Position numbers and translations under genes: made by a program
Shown here: in pieces, positions 7,843 to 16,561 of the stretch
Layout of the letters: every line of letters begins with the position of its first letter
Position numbering within the stretch: the first letter of the stretch is position 1
The notes under the pieces: generated by a model
Databases searched by the model: none
What the model saw: only the letters and a program-made list of their open reading frames with translations
Told to the model about the DNA's origin: nothing
Assembly: GCA_905479065.1 (NCBI GenBank)
Contig: CAJQLB010000031.1
Coordinates: 1-46,264 of the forward strand
Source: an uncultured Flavobacteriaceae bacterium
GTDB taxonomy: Bacteria; Bacteroidota; Bacteroidia; Flavobacteriales; Flavobacteriaceae
DNA length: 46,264 nucleotides
Direction: 5' to 3'

Positions 7843-8338
7843 AATATACCTCTACCTCTTGCTATTTACAATTTTATTGGTGATTTTTCAATATGTTAAT
7901 TCTAAAAATGTTTTTAATTCCTATGAACAAAAGCTAGTTCAGTTAGTAGATCGCGAGCAAGTTTATAAGGATTCGATAGTGACATTGCAAGATGATATTC
8001 TTAATCTTAGATATTTTAGTTTAGAACACAATGATGATGCCTTAACCTATTTTGAAAATGATGGTTACGATACCACCGAGCTCATACCTTTCATTAAAGA
8101 TGAAATTTATAAGCTTAATGAAACAAGGGGCGGTCACCCATTAGTGCCCTATGTTTCAATGACAGAAGGTCGCATGTTGATCAACAAGGTGAAGCTTTTA
8201 AATCATAAATGGATTATTGCAGACTTTTCAGATGGTAAGTATTGGGGAGAGTTGTTTATTACCTATGTCATTAATGATGATGAAAAAATAATATTTAATC
8301 TCGCAAAGTCATTTATGTATCCAATAAGAACAAATTAA
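7832..8338 (+). CDS. Membrane-anchored protein of unknown function
   Basis: A 168-residue protein with one N-terminal membrane segment (about residues 5-22, YLYLLLFTILLVIFQYV), then a stretch with coiled-coil character (about 28-57, EQKLVQLVDREQVYKDS), then a globular domain. That domain carries NDDALTYFENDGYDT, HPLVPYVSMTEGRMLINKV and LNHKWIIADFSDGKYWGEL. It most likely sits outside or inside the cytoplasmic membrane as a single-pass protein. I have seen flavobacterial homologues labelled only as hydrolase or hypothetical; no catalytic motif is evident to me. Its start overlaps the end of the MBL gene by 11 bases, so the two are translationally coupled. Its stop interleaves with the esterase stop in TTAA. 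Confidence 0.75.
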   Translation: MKNKIYLYLLLFTILLVIFQYVNSKNVFNSYEQKLVQLVDREQVYKDSIVTLQDDILNLRYFSLEHNDDALTYFENDGYDTTELIPFIKDEIYKLNETRGGHPLVPYVSMTEGRMLINKVKLLNHKWIIADFSDGKYWGELFITYVINDDEKIIFNLAKSFMYPIRTN

Positions 8339-8985
8339 AGTTTACTTTCGATCCATTTATTAAAAGCGGAAAAATTACGAGGAGATACCCCGTGTCCAAT
8401 AGGGTATTCTTCATAAACATGTGATATACTTAGTTTATTTAAAATGGCAGGTGTTCGTCGTGCCCATTCTACTGGAATTACTTGATCTTGTGATCCATGA
8501 GAACAGTATATATCGAGATTGCTAAAGTCATTATCCACATAGTTTGAAAAATTCAAATCTAAGTTGACATAACCACTAAGGGCGATTACATGTCTGATTT
8601 TTTCAGGATAATTCAGTGCTATGGAATAACTTAGTATGGAGCCTTGACTAAAACCTAATAATGTGATATTGTTTTTATCGATGGCGTATGTTTGAAGTAC
8701 CTCATCTATAAATTTAACAATACAATCCCGGGATCTCTTAGCTTGTTCATGATCACTCCACTTTCCTTGTTCTTCATCGAAATTAATAGCGTACCAGGCA
8801 TTGCCATAAGGTTGTAACTGATAAGGAGCCCTTACAGATATGATACAAAAATTCTCATGAAGTTCTGATGCAAAGGAAAACAAATCATTTTCATCACTGC
8901 CATACCCATGAAGCATGAGAATTAATGGCGCATTATTTTTAAGTGCTGAGGCTCTGTAAGTATAAGTTAGCGAAAGATTTGTCAT
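8335..8985 (-). CDS. Alpha/beta-hydrolase, carboxylesterase/phospholipase family
   Basis: A 216-residue cytosolic serine esterase of the short carboxylesterase (LYPLA/YpfH-like) group. It has HGYGSDENDL after the third strand (oxyanion-hole region), the nucleophile elbow GFSQGS with S113, D167 in SHGSQDQVIP, and H198 in GHGVSP, so the catalytic triad is complete. The natural substrate is unknown. It lies 4 bases downstream of the DUF4870-like gene and is probably the last gene of the batA-type operon that starts at 12497. It converges on the 168-residue membrane protein gene with a 4-base overlap. Confidence 0.92.
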   Translation of the reverse strand: MTNLSLTYTYRASALKNNAPLILMLHGYGSDENDLFSFASELHENFCIISVRAPYQLQPYGNAWYAINFDEEQGKWSDHEQAKRSRDCIVKFIDEVLQTYAIDKNNITLLGFSQGSILSYSIALNYPEKIRHVIALSGYVNLDLNFSNYVDNDFSNLDIYCSHGSQDQVIPVEWARRTPAILNKLSISHVYEEYPIGHGVSPRNFSAFNKWIESKL

Positions 8986-8989
8986 GACA

Positions 8990-9322
8990 TTAATGTCCTA
9001 CACTTTTAAACAACTTTTGATAAAATTCACCTAAAATTGGTGTCGGATTTGTGCGACCTGTCACGGCTGTTATCAAACCATACGAAAATAAAACACCAAA
9101 AAAGACATACCATGATAGAGTTACCATCCAACTATCAAATCCACCAACAATATAGCCTAAAGCGAAAAAGGTTAGCCATAATCCTAATGCTTGACGCAGA
9201 TGAAAACTTGTAAATTCATTTTTTTTATCATTGTTCAAATAGAAGGCGACAATGGTCCCAATGATGGTACAATAGCTAATGATAGCATTAGATTTACCTT
9301 CAGTAATGGTTTTTTCTGTCAT
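8990..9322 (-). CDS. DUF4870-like small membrane protein
   Basis: A 110-residue integral membrane protein with three hydrophobic stretches (about 15-30, 46-62 and 68-90). The arrangement of a short polar N-terminus, then IISYCTIIGTIVAFYLN, the soluble motif FTSFHLRQALGLWL and a C-terminal membrane pair is that of DUF4870/Tic20-like proteins. The HLRQALGLW block is the usual signature. Function is unknown. It is separated by 2 bases from the dihydroorotase homologue and by 4 from the esterase, so all three are cotranscribed. Confidence 0.85.
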   Translation of the reverse strand: MTEKTITEGKSNAIISYCTIIGTIVAFYLNNDKKNEFTSFHLRQALGLWLTFFALGYIVGGFDSWMVTLSWYVFFGVLFSYGLITAVTGRTNPTPILGEFYQKLFKSVGH

Positions 9323-9324
9323 TA

Positions 9325-10578
9325 TTAAGTTAATTCTAGTTTGTTGTTGTTTATCGATCCATAAACACGTCCACTTAGCTTGCTCCCCATAAAAATGCTA
9401 TTTGTTGATTTTGAGGATATATGATTTTTATTAAAAGTATAATCACCCTTTGGATTAAATAAGCTTACGTTAGCCCTATTCCCAATGTCTAAACTTTGAG
9501 GAGAGAGACCAAAACGTTTTTTACCTCTAGTAAGCAATTTGATGGCTGTTTTGGTAGAGAAAATTTTATTTAGTGCACCAAATGCAGATTCTAAGCCAAT
9601 TGTTCCAAAACTAGCATCATTAAACTCTATTTTTTTTAACTCAATGTTTAAAGGATTATGGTCTGAGGTTACCATGTCAATGGTGCCATCTTTTAACCCT
9701 GTAATTAAAGCATCTATGTCAGTTGCAGAACGGAGTGGAGGGGTTACTTTAAAATTAGTATCAAAATCGGATAATACGGCGTCAGTAAAAATAAGATTAT
9801 GAATTGCAACACTACAGGAAACATTTAATTTTTTTCTTTTAGCATTTCTTATTAATTCTACAGAATTTGCTGTTGAAATTGTCGGGATGTGTAATTTGCC
9901 ATTGGTATATTCAAGCAAAACTAGATCTCTTGCGATTTGTAGCTCTTCAGCAATAGATGGAGCTCCTTTTAAACCAATTGAGGTACTTGTTATATGCTCG
10001 TGCATGACACTGTTTTCAGTAAGACTTTTTTCTTGTGGAAACGAACAAATCAAACCATTAAAGCTTTCAACATATTGTAAAGCAACTTTGATGAGATTAG
10101 AGCTTGATAACGATTTTTTATAATCACCAAACGCAACTGCACCTGCAGATGTCATATCGAATAATTCTGCCAACTCGTTACCATCGCTATTTTTTGTTAA
10201 TGCACCAATTGGTAATAAGTCAACAAGACTGTACTTTGACTTGCTTTTTAAAAAATAAACGTCTGAGTGGGTATCAATTATTGGTTGTGTGTTTGCGTTG
10301 ATGGCAACAGCGGTAAAGCCAGATTTTGCTGCTGTTTTTAGACCATTATTAATCGTTTCTCGTTCTTCAAAACCTGGTTCCCCAAAACAAACACTGCTGT
10401 CAAACCAACCCTGAGAAGCGTGTAGGTTATCTTTCGAAATTTCCTTGTAACTGTTTGAATTTTTTATAGAATCTGCGATTTGAGTAATCAATCCATTTTC
10501 TATTAAGATGTCTTGTTTTTTATTATGAAAAGCACTTTCCGAATCAATAATTGTAGCAGATTTTATAAGTACATTCAT
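9325..10578 (-). CDS. Dihydroorotase-like amidohydrolase lacking metal ligands
   Basis: A full-length (417 residues) class I dihydroorotase/amidohydrolase homologue. The core N-terminal motif DxHVHxRxPG appears as DSSVCFGEPG (60-69), so both metal-binding histidines and the substrate arginine are lost. The HCED-type motif is SFPQE (179-183), the second histidine of HxxHxST is T233 (HIPTIST, first H230 kept), and PHH is replaced by AIH. D306 of TSDHNP remains. By family knowledge these losses match non-catalytic PyrC' (PyrX) proteins that serve as structural partners of aspartate transcarbamoylase. A true dihydroorotase would then be elsewhere in the genome. Its ATG overlaps the TGA of the BatA-like gene (ATGA). 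Calling it pyrC would mislead. Confidence 0.88.
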   Translation of the reverse strand: MNVLIKSATIIDSESAFHNKKQDILIENGLITQIADSIKNSNSYKEISKDNLHASQGWFDSSVCFGEPGFEERETINNGLKTAAKSGFTAVAINANTQPIIDTHSDVYFLKSKSKYSLVDLLPIGALTKNSDGNELAELFDMTSAGAVAFGDYKKSLSSSNLIKVALQYVESFNGLICSFPQEKSLTENSVMHEHITSTSIGLKGAPSIAEELQIARDLVLLEYTNGKLHIPTISTANSVELIRNAKRKKLNVSCSVAIHNLIFTDAVLSDFDTNFKVTPPLRSATDIDALITGLKDGTIDMVTSDHNPLNIELKKIEFNDASFGTIGLESAFGALNKIFSTKTAIKLLTRGKKRFGLSPQSLDIGNRANVSLFNPKGDYTFNKNHISSKSTNSIFMGSKLSGRVYGSINNNKLELT

Positions 10579-12497
10579 TTAAAATATTTTAAGACGAGTA
10601 TTTCTAAGACTAGAAATAACAATGCAAAAATAATAAACCATTTCCATAGAGCATGAATTTTATGGTCACTTTTTATATTATTTAATAGTTCTGGTAGTGA
10701 ATTGCTAACGGTGACGTTGGGATTTAAAGGTAATTTTAAAAAGCGTAATTCACTTTCTAATCGGTTATAATTAAAACTAATCCATTCTAAAGTATCCGAT
10801 TCTTTTGTGACGGCGTAAGTACCGGATTTTTCTGGAATATCTTGAGTGCTGATGTTTACTTTTTTCGCAAGTACTTGTTGACGGGGAATGATATCAATAT
10901 CTTTTAATTTGAGTTTTAAAATAGCGTCAGGTTCCGTAATCGTACTAATGTCAAACTTATTTTCTTCGCCAATATCAAAGTATAATTTAGGAAGCTTTAA
11001 ACTTTCTTTACCAAAATTATAAAAACTAGGGACAATTAAAGGTGAATTTTTAAAGTTTGAATTGTTGGAATTTAGTGCTGCAGTAAATATAAATGTATTC
11101 TTAGATTGTACAAGAAAGGGTTGTCCATTGTCTAAGTTTAAAATGAAATCATCGAAAGTGTTTAAACGATAGTACTCATTGACAAACGGATATTGAAAAT
11201 TAGAAATTTCTTCATTAAAAACATTGTCAAATAGTGAGTGTTTATAATTAATAAACGTAAGAGATTTGGGAAGGCTTATTTTATTTATAAATGAGATATC
11301 GGCGATATCCCTTAAACTTCGGTTGTAGCTACTTATATCAATATTTTCTGAGGGAATAAGCACGATATAGCCACCATTATTTACAAAGTTTTTTAAGGCA
11401 TTTGACAATGACAAAGAAATCGAAGATAATTCGTTTAAAACAAGGATATTTTGCTCAGGAATAGTATTAAAATTTAAATTTTTACTCGACACCTTTTGGA
11501 AAATAAATTCATCTTCAGTATAAATTCGCTTCAAAAAGTCTGCATCACCGTCATTTATAACCAGAACTTTTATTTTTGAGCGGTTATTAATATTAAAATA
11601 AAGTGTGTTGTCATATTGAAGACTCGAATCTTCGATGGTCACAATGCCATTAATCGGAAGGTTTTTTGACACACTAAATGTTGCTGACTGAGTCTCTAAG
11701 TCATTGACCACTGATTTTGCAAGAAGTTTATTTTGATCATATAAAGAAATCGGTATGTCGGTCGTGGATTCTGACAAACCACTTAGCTTTACAGTGAGTT
11801 CAATATTGGAAGAATTAATTTTTGAAATGTAAGTGGTGTCAATACTTACATTCGTCAATTTTTGTGCTTCTAATTGGACTAAATGAAGATTGATTGAACT
11901 GTCTAAGTCTATACGAAATGCTTGTCTCAATTCTTGAAAGTCAGAGATAAAAATTAAATTTTTTAAACTTTTGTTGTTACGACTAAATAAGCTTTTACCC
12001 TTTAAAAGTGCCGCGTTATAATCTAACTGGTTATAACTATAGTCAATTTGGAGTAGTTCATTTTTAAGTGTTTTTGATTTTTTGTTTTTATACGTAGCGT
12101 TGTTGGTAAATATTACAAGGTCATTATCTATATAGTCAGATGCTAGAATGTCTTGAATAGCTCGTTTTAGAAGCTCTCCCTGAGTTCCTCTCGCTTCCAT
12201 ACTAAAAGAGTTGTCCAAATATAAAACAGTTTCTACAGGACGTGCAAGGTCATTGTTTTGACTGCGATAAGGTTCTGAAAATGCAAGAATAATAGCCGCA
12301 TAAAGCAGCAATCGAATTAAAAGAATTAACCATTTTTTAAGTTGAGAACTTTTTCTAGTTTGGATGGTGACATTTTTCAGAAAAGCCACATTTGTAAAAG
12401 CTGTTTTCTGAAATTTTCTTAACTGAAATAAATGTATCAGTATGGGGATAACAAGCAGAAATAACGTATAAAGAATTTCAGGATATTTAAACTGCAT
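10575..12497 (-). CDS. BatA-type membrane protein with von Willebrand A domain
   Basis: A 640-residue protein anchored in the cytoplasmic membrane. Residues 5-24 and 55-73 are membrane segments of the aerotolerance-regulator N-terminal (BatA) domain, including the FLKNVTIQTRKSSQLKKW linker. The VWA domain begins near 89 and carries the metal-ion adhesion motif LDNSFSM (D95, S97, S99). A glutamine-amidotransferase-like region may follow (VLVINDGDADFLKRIY, then NGGYIVLIPSE). The last membrane helix is at about 616-639 and the C-terminus is only a few residues. Function is not known; BatA proteins were linked to oxygen tolerance in Bacteroides. It is the first gene of a four-gene operon with a good promoter. 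Confidence 0.9.
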   Translation of the reverse strand: MQFKYPEILYTLFLLVIPILIHLFQLRKFQKTAFTNVAFLKNVTIQTRKSSQLKKWLILLIRLLLYAAIILAFSEPYRSQNNDLARPVETVLYLDNSFSMEARGTQGELLKRAIQDILASDYIDNDLVIFTNNATYKNKKSKTLKNELLQIDYSYNQLDYNAALLKGKSLFSRNNKSLKNLIFISDFQELRQAFRIDLDSSINLHLVQLEAQKLTNVSIDTTYISKINSSNIELTVKLSGLSESTTDIPISLYDQNKLLAKSVVNDLETQSATFSVSKNLPINGIVTIEDSSLQYDNTLYFNINNRSKIKVLVINDGDADFLKRIYTEDEFIFQKVSSKNLNFNTIPEQNILVLNELSSISLSLSNALKNFVNNGGYIVLIPSENIDISSYNRSLRDIADISFINKISLPKSLTFINYKHSLFDNVFNEEISNFQYPFVNEYYRLNTFDDFILNLDNGQPFLVQSKNTFIFTAALNSNNSNFKNSPLIVPSFYNFGKESLKLPKLYFDIGEENKFDISTITEPDAILKLKLKDIDIIPRQQVLAKKVNISTQDIPEKSGTYAVTKESDTLEWISFNYNRLESELRFLKLPLNPNVTVSNSLPELLNNIKSDHKIHALWKWFIIFALLFLVLEILVLKYFK

Positions 12498-12529
12498 TGA
12501 AAAATTTATTTGTCAAATATAAATAAATG

Positions 12530-12560
12530 CAAACTTATAAAATGAAATGTTTTAGAACAA
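12530..12560 (-). promoter_or_regulatory. Bacteroidota-type promoter of the batA-like operon
   Basis: On the minus strand, TTG (12560-12558), a 20-base spacer and TAAGTTTG (12537-12530) fit the consensus fully. The start of transcription would be near 12524, leaving a leader of about 27 bases. A second -7-like box, TATATTTG, sits at 12521-12514 without a -33 partner. Confidence 0.6.
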
Positions 12561-12582
12561 TTTCTTAGAATTTATGTCATAT

Positions 12583-13587
12583 TTAGCAAAAGAAAATATA
12601 ATCTTCTATCGGTTTCATATGATGATGTTTTAGATATTGCTGAATATTCTTTTGAGCTTCACGATTTGCAACAGTAATGATACTTTGAGGATTAGCTATC
12701 ATTTTTAATGATTCAAAACTTTGAAGCTTGATGCCATAAATGTTTTTATCAATTTTTTTTGGATTATCACATATCCAGTAAAAGGGAACATTGTTTCTAA
12801 TAAAAAAACTTGCAGCTTTTTTCCCTTTTTTACCGGCACCCCATATGACGAGTGATTTATTTACATTATAATCCAACTTTAAAAAATAAAATAATTTAAT
12901 CTTTAAAAGATTTTCCTGAGAATAATTTTTCTGAACGCGCGAAGATCGATTCGCATAATCTCGCCAATAATGTATAATGTCAGATGATTGAATACATATT
13001 ATTTTATTTCTGTAAAGACGAAAAGCTAAATCGTAATCTTCAGGATAAATCGATGAATCAAATCCACCACATTTATCAAAATCCTCTCGGTACAACATCC
13101 AGCATGGTGATGCAATCGTACATTCTTTATAAATTTCAGTAAAGTTTAAACCTTTTAATGTTAATTTGTTTAGCCAAGTTTCGTAAGTTAAAAATCCATC
13201 ATTAATTCCTGAATCAGAAAAATATTTTACCAAACCCAAAGAGACATGTCCTTTACCGTATCGTCTCAAGGAGTTATGCAATACCTCTAATTTATTTGTA
13301 GACATAACATCATCACTATCCATTCTGGTAATAAATTCACCCTTACTTTTCTTGTAAGCTAATTGTAAGGCGTCAATGATACCAGAACCAATATTCTTAT
13401 GTAATTTAATTCTAGAATCATTTTTTGAGAACTCTTCTACAATGGTATAGCTCTCATCAGTTGAATGATCATCTACAATAATCAATTCCCACTGTGTATA
13501 TGATTGATTTAAAATAGAATGTAAGCAGTCAGCAAGGTACTTTGAAGTGTTTTTAAAAGGAACAAGAATACTAATCAACGCGGTCAA
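12583..13587 (-). CDS. Family 2 glycosyltransferase with C-terminal nucleotide-binding-like domain
   Basis: Residues 1-230 form a GT-A fold: the N-terminal strand ALISILVPFKN, ELIIVDDHSTD near 34-44, the metal-binding MDSDD at 89-93, and the acceptor-side YPEDYDLAFRLY near 181-192. Residues about 244-334 form a separate domain starting with VIWGAGKKGKKAASFF, a glycine-rich loop like that of NAD- or sugar-binding Rossmann folds. The start codon is TTG at 13587, directly after the TAA of the upstream lipoprotein gene with no spacing, so it must be translated by coupling; TTG at 13578 (codon 4) is an alternative. The sugar donor and acceptor are unknown. No other glycan genes flank it. Confidence 0.88.
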   Translation of the reverse strand: MTALISILVPFKNTSKYLADCLHSILNQSYTQWELIIVDDHSTDESYTIVEEFSKNDSRIKLHKNIGSGIIDALQLAYKKSKGEFITRMDSDDVMSTNKLEVLHNSLRRYGKGHVSLGLVKYFSDSGINDGFLTYETWLNKLTLKGLNFTEIYKECTIASPCWMLYREDFDKCGGFDSSIYPEDYDLAFRLYRNKIICIQSSDIIHYWRDYANRSSRVQKNYSQENLLKIKLFYFLKLDYNVNKSLVIWGAGKKGKKAASFFIRNNVPFYWICDNPKKIDKNIYGIKLQSFESLKMIANPQSIITVANREAQKNIQQYLKHHHMKPIEDYIFFC

Positions 13588-14841
13588 TTATTTGATGAAA
13601 TTTATGAGACTAATTTCAGCAGAGTGCACATTGAGACGGTCATCTTTACTTGTCCAAGCCATATAAATTTTATTGTCATGAAGTGCCATTCTTGGAAAAC
13701 CACTAGATCGAGTGTTTGTAGTTTCTGAAACGATTAATGGATCCGAAACCTGTCCTTGTTGTGTAATATGATGTAATAATATTTCCGAAGTTCCATCATT
13801 GTTATTCATCGAGCTTACAATAGCATTTCCATTATCTAACAGTACAACGTCTAATCGCCCCATAGTTGAACTTCTAATTATTTCGATGGGCTGGTTGAAG
13901 GTGTTACCACTGTTATTCGAGAAAGCAATATTTACTGTGGGTATGCCATTCGCCATCGTAAACCAAGAAACGGCCACCAGATTGTCTTTAGCTGATATGG
14001 CAGGACCATTCACAGGACAACCTGCAATATTCCAATTGTCATTAAAAATTGGTTTTGGCTCAGTCCATAAATCATTATTTTTTTTGGCGTAATAAATATC
14101 TCTAATTTCAGTGTCTGTGCGATTTCTATAAACCACAATTGGACCTTCTTTTGTCATCGCCATATCTGTTTGACAACAGTCACAGACACTGCTATCAATT
14201 AAATATTCTTCTAGTAAAGTACTTTTAGAATTAATAAGTGCACCTCTTAAGGTCATTCTCTTTGAAATTGTTGAATCATTATCTGCTAGAGCATATTGTC
14301 TTCCATCTAGCCAAAGTGCCATGTATGTATCATCATCTACAGCCAATTTACTAACAAATCCATGTTCAGTATTGGTATTGTCGTTGTGTGGCTTAAATGA
14401 TTTTTGCCAAGATTCTCCTCCATCTATTGACTGAGTAATCTTAACGTCATAAGCATAAGTATCGTCAGCACTTTTTTCTAAGTAATGTGCGGTTATATTG
14501 GATGATCCAAACGTGGCTATTGATGGGAAATCAGCCCAATTGACAAACCACATATCACCTTTAGCAATTAAATTAGGTACAGACCAACCATTGTTGGTGA
14601 TTTTTGAAAATCGCAAAGCACTTTTATTGGTTTCATCATTTTCAACCCAGCTAAGGTATAAATCACCTGTTTCTGAATGATGTAAATAGGGTTCAGAGTT
14701 ATTAATTCCTGAAGTTGGAACCTCAAGAGTAATTAATTTTTCGTGAGGTGTTGACACGCAAGAATTAAAGATAAGAAAGCTTCCAATGCATAACCATATT
14801 GAAAGCTTTCCGTAAAAGCTAATATTTCGCAGGCTTACCAT
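13588..14841 (-). CDS. Sialidase-like (Asp-box propeller) lipoprotein
   Basis: A predicted lipoprotein of 417 residues. I place the start at ATG 14841 (MVSLRNISFYGK), giving a lipoprotein signal with FLIFNSC and the acylated C28. A GTG at 14886 would put 15 extra residues before the signal. The body has beta-propeller features: an Asp box SIDGGESW at about 138-145, a second SNNSGNTF-type box, and repeated beta strands as in exo-sialidases. I do not see the sialidase arginine triad, so enzymatic activity is not claimed. A cysteine cluster CDCC (220, 222, 223) plus AGCPVNGP (C275) lies mid-protein. It overlaps the upstream peptidase gene by 23 bases and abuts the glycosyltransferase start. Confidence 0.78.
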   Translation of the reverse strand: MVSLRNISFYGKLSIWLCIGSFLIFNSCVSTPHEKLITLEVPTSGINNSEPYLHHSETGDLYLSWVENDETNKSALRFSKITNNGWSVPNLIAKGDMWFVNWADFPSIATFGSSNITAHYLEKSADDTYAYDVKITQSIDGGESWQKSFKPHNDNTNTEHGFVSKLAVDDDTYMALWLDGRQYALADNDSTISKRMTLRGALINSKSTLLEEYLIDSSVCDCCQTDMAMTKEGPIVVYRNRTDTEIRDIYYAKKNNDLWTEPKPIFNDNWNIAGCPVNGPAISAKDNLVAVSWFTMANGIPTVNIAFSNNSGNTFNQPIEIIRSSTMGRLDVVLLDNGNAIVSSMNNNDGTSEILLHHITQQGQVSDPLIVSETTNTRSSGFPRMALHDNKIYMAWTSKDDRLNVHSAEISLINFIK

Positions 14842-16306
14842 TTGCAGCTGATATTTTAAGAAAATCTCGTAAATCTTCGTTTGCACTAATCAAATCTTCA
14901 TTTCTTAAATACATCATATGACCACTTCTGTAGCCTTTAAAAATCATACGATTTTTCATTTTACTACTAGGGTCAATTTGAGAAAGCGTATATTTTGCTG
15001 TAAAGTAAGTAGTGGCTCCATCGTAATAACCGGATTGATTAAGCACATGTAAATAGGGGTTTGTTGCCATGGCTTTTCTCAAGTCATCCCGCGTTGTATT
15101 GTTGTTGTTATCCCAAGGATGAACAGGACCAAACATATTGTATTTGACATCAGTATCAAATTTCAATTCCTTTTTTATGTAATGATTTATCGCTGGTGTA
15201 AATGAATGCAACCATGATGTCAGTTCTGGGCTGTAATCCGGACGAATACCAATTTCAGTCTTGTCAACACCTAAATATCTCGAATCTAAGCGTCCTAAGG
15301 TTTGACCGGTTTTATCTCGTAACAAGTCTTTCCAGAAAAAATTATTTGGAACTACTAAATTATGCTGTAAAATTGCTTTTTTACTTAAACCTGTATATTC
15401 AGCGTACTTTTCAGCCACACTTTCACGTTCTTCCTCTGAAATGAATCCTCCTTTAGCAATCGCAGGCATTAATTTGTTTATCGCATAATCTTCGACCTCA
15501 GGTAACATGTCAGTTAAATCTTTATTTTGGAGATGAGATGGTAACATATTATGATACCAAGCAGCTGCAGTTTTATAAGGTAAATCAAGAGCATTATACT
15601 CAGGTTGACCATCTGTATTATAGGCATTATAATCTGCCGGTGACACTAAGATGACACCATTTAAGTACATCCATTGAGAACTTTGTAGTTCATTTGATAA
15701 GCCCATAACTCTGGTGCCTCCATAGCTTTCACCGATGATGTATTTTGGAGATTCCCAACGGTTATGACGAGAGACAAAGGTATTAACCCATTCGGCTAAA
15801 TACTTGATGTCTGCATTAATCCCAAAAAATAATTTTTTATCGGGCATTTCTCCTTTATCATTTGGAATCATTCTTGAATAACCGGTATTAACAGGGTTGA
15901 CAAAAACAATATCAGCCACATCAATAATCGAATTTGGATTACTTTTAAATCCATAAGGTTGCACGGGATTGCCTTCAGCATCAATATTTAATATTCTAGG
16001 TCCCGTATAAGCCATATGCATCCAGACAGAGGCAGAGCCTGGTCCTCCATTAAAAGAAATAATTAAAGGCCTATTTCCTATGTTTTTTATATTATTTCTC
16101 GTGTAATAGGTGTAATAAAGAGAAGCATGTGGTACTCCTTGTTCATTCCATACCGGCTGCATACCAGTTTCAGCGGTGTAGGAAAAATTTTGACCTTTGA
16201 CAGTAATATTATGGGTTGTTACAACCATCGTATCAACAGGAATTGTGCGATTTTGGGTGTAAGAAACGAAAGTTCCGAAAACGAATAGAAAGATAAATTT
16301 TTTCAT
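14819..16306 (-). CDS. Secreted serine carboxypeptidase, family S10
   Basis: A 495-residue exported peptidase that removes C-terminal residues. The start is set at ATG 16306 because it gives a clean signal peptide (MKKFIFLFVFGTFVSYTQ). The frame stays open by chance to 16525, but that extension would bury the signal. The oxyanion region SFNGGPGSASVWMH, the nucleophile GESYGG (S194), D429 in SGYYDG and H463 in RSGHMMY make the S10 triad. A TACCTTTA sequence (7 of 8 match to TAnnTTTG) at 16343-16336 gives a 24-base leader to this start; a full match, TACCTTTG, lies farther up at 16546-16539. The protein is probably periplasmic. It is the first gene of a transcript continuing into the lipoprotein and the glycosyltransferase. 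Confidence 0.92.
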   Translation of the reverse strand: MKKFIFLFVFGTFVSYTQNRTIPVDTMVVTTHNITVKGQNFSYTAETGMQPVWNEQGVPHASLYYTYYTRNNIKNIGNRPLIISFNGGPGSASVWMHMAYTGPRILNIDAEGNPVQPYGFKSNPNSIIDVADIVFVNPVNTGYSRMIPNDKGEMPDKKLFFGINADIKYLAEWVNTFVSRHNRWESPKYIIGESYGGTRVMGLSNELQSSQWMYLNGVILVSPADYNAYNTDGQPEYNALDLPYKTAAAWYHNMLPSHLQNKDLTDMLPEVEDYAINKLMPAIAKGGFISEEERESVAEKYAEYTGLSKKAILQHNLVVPNNFFWKDLLRDKTGQTLGRLDSRYLGVDKTEIGIRPDYSPELTSWLHSFTPAINHYIKKELKFDTDVKYNMFGPVHPWDNNNNTTRDDLRKAMATNPYLHVLNQSGYYDGATTYFTAKYTLSQIDPSSKMKNRMIFKGYRSGHMMYLRNEDLISANEDLRDFLKISAANGKPAKY

Positions 16307-16561
16307 GAGTGCATGTTTTTGATGTTTAATAGGTTTAAAGGTAAATGATTTTAATAAATAATATGAAAAAATTACTAATTGTTCATGTACATCATTTATA
16401 AATCTATGAATATTAAATTTTTTGCCAGAGAGATCACTGATGCAAAGCAAAAACATTAGATTTTTTCTTAATAATAAGTCACAAGAACATGTTCGTAATA
16501 CACTACATTTTTGTAAATAATTCAAATGCTATTTTGCGCAAAGGTATGAGGTTAATAAACA

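Noticed and set aside
16307-16525. N-terminal 73-residue extension of the S10 carboxypeptidase frame
   Set aside because: It would bury an obvious signal peptide starting at ATG 16306. The extension has no domain features and is an accidental open stretch.
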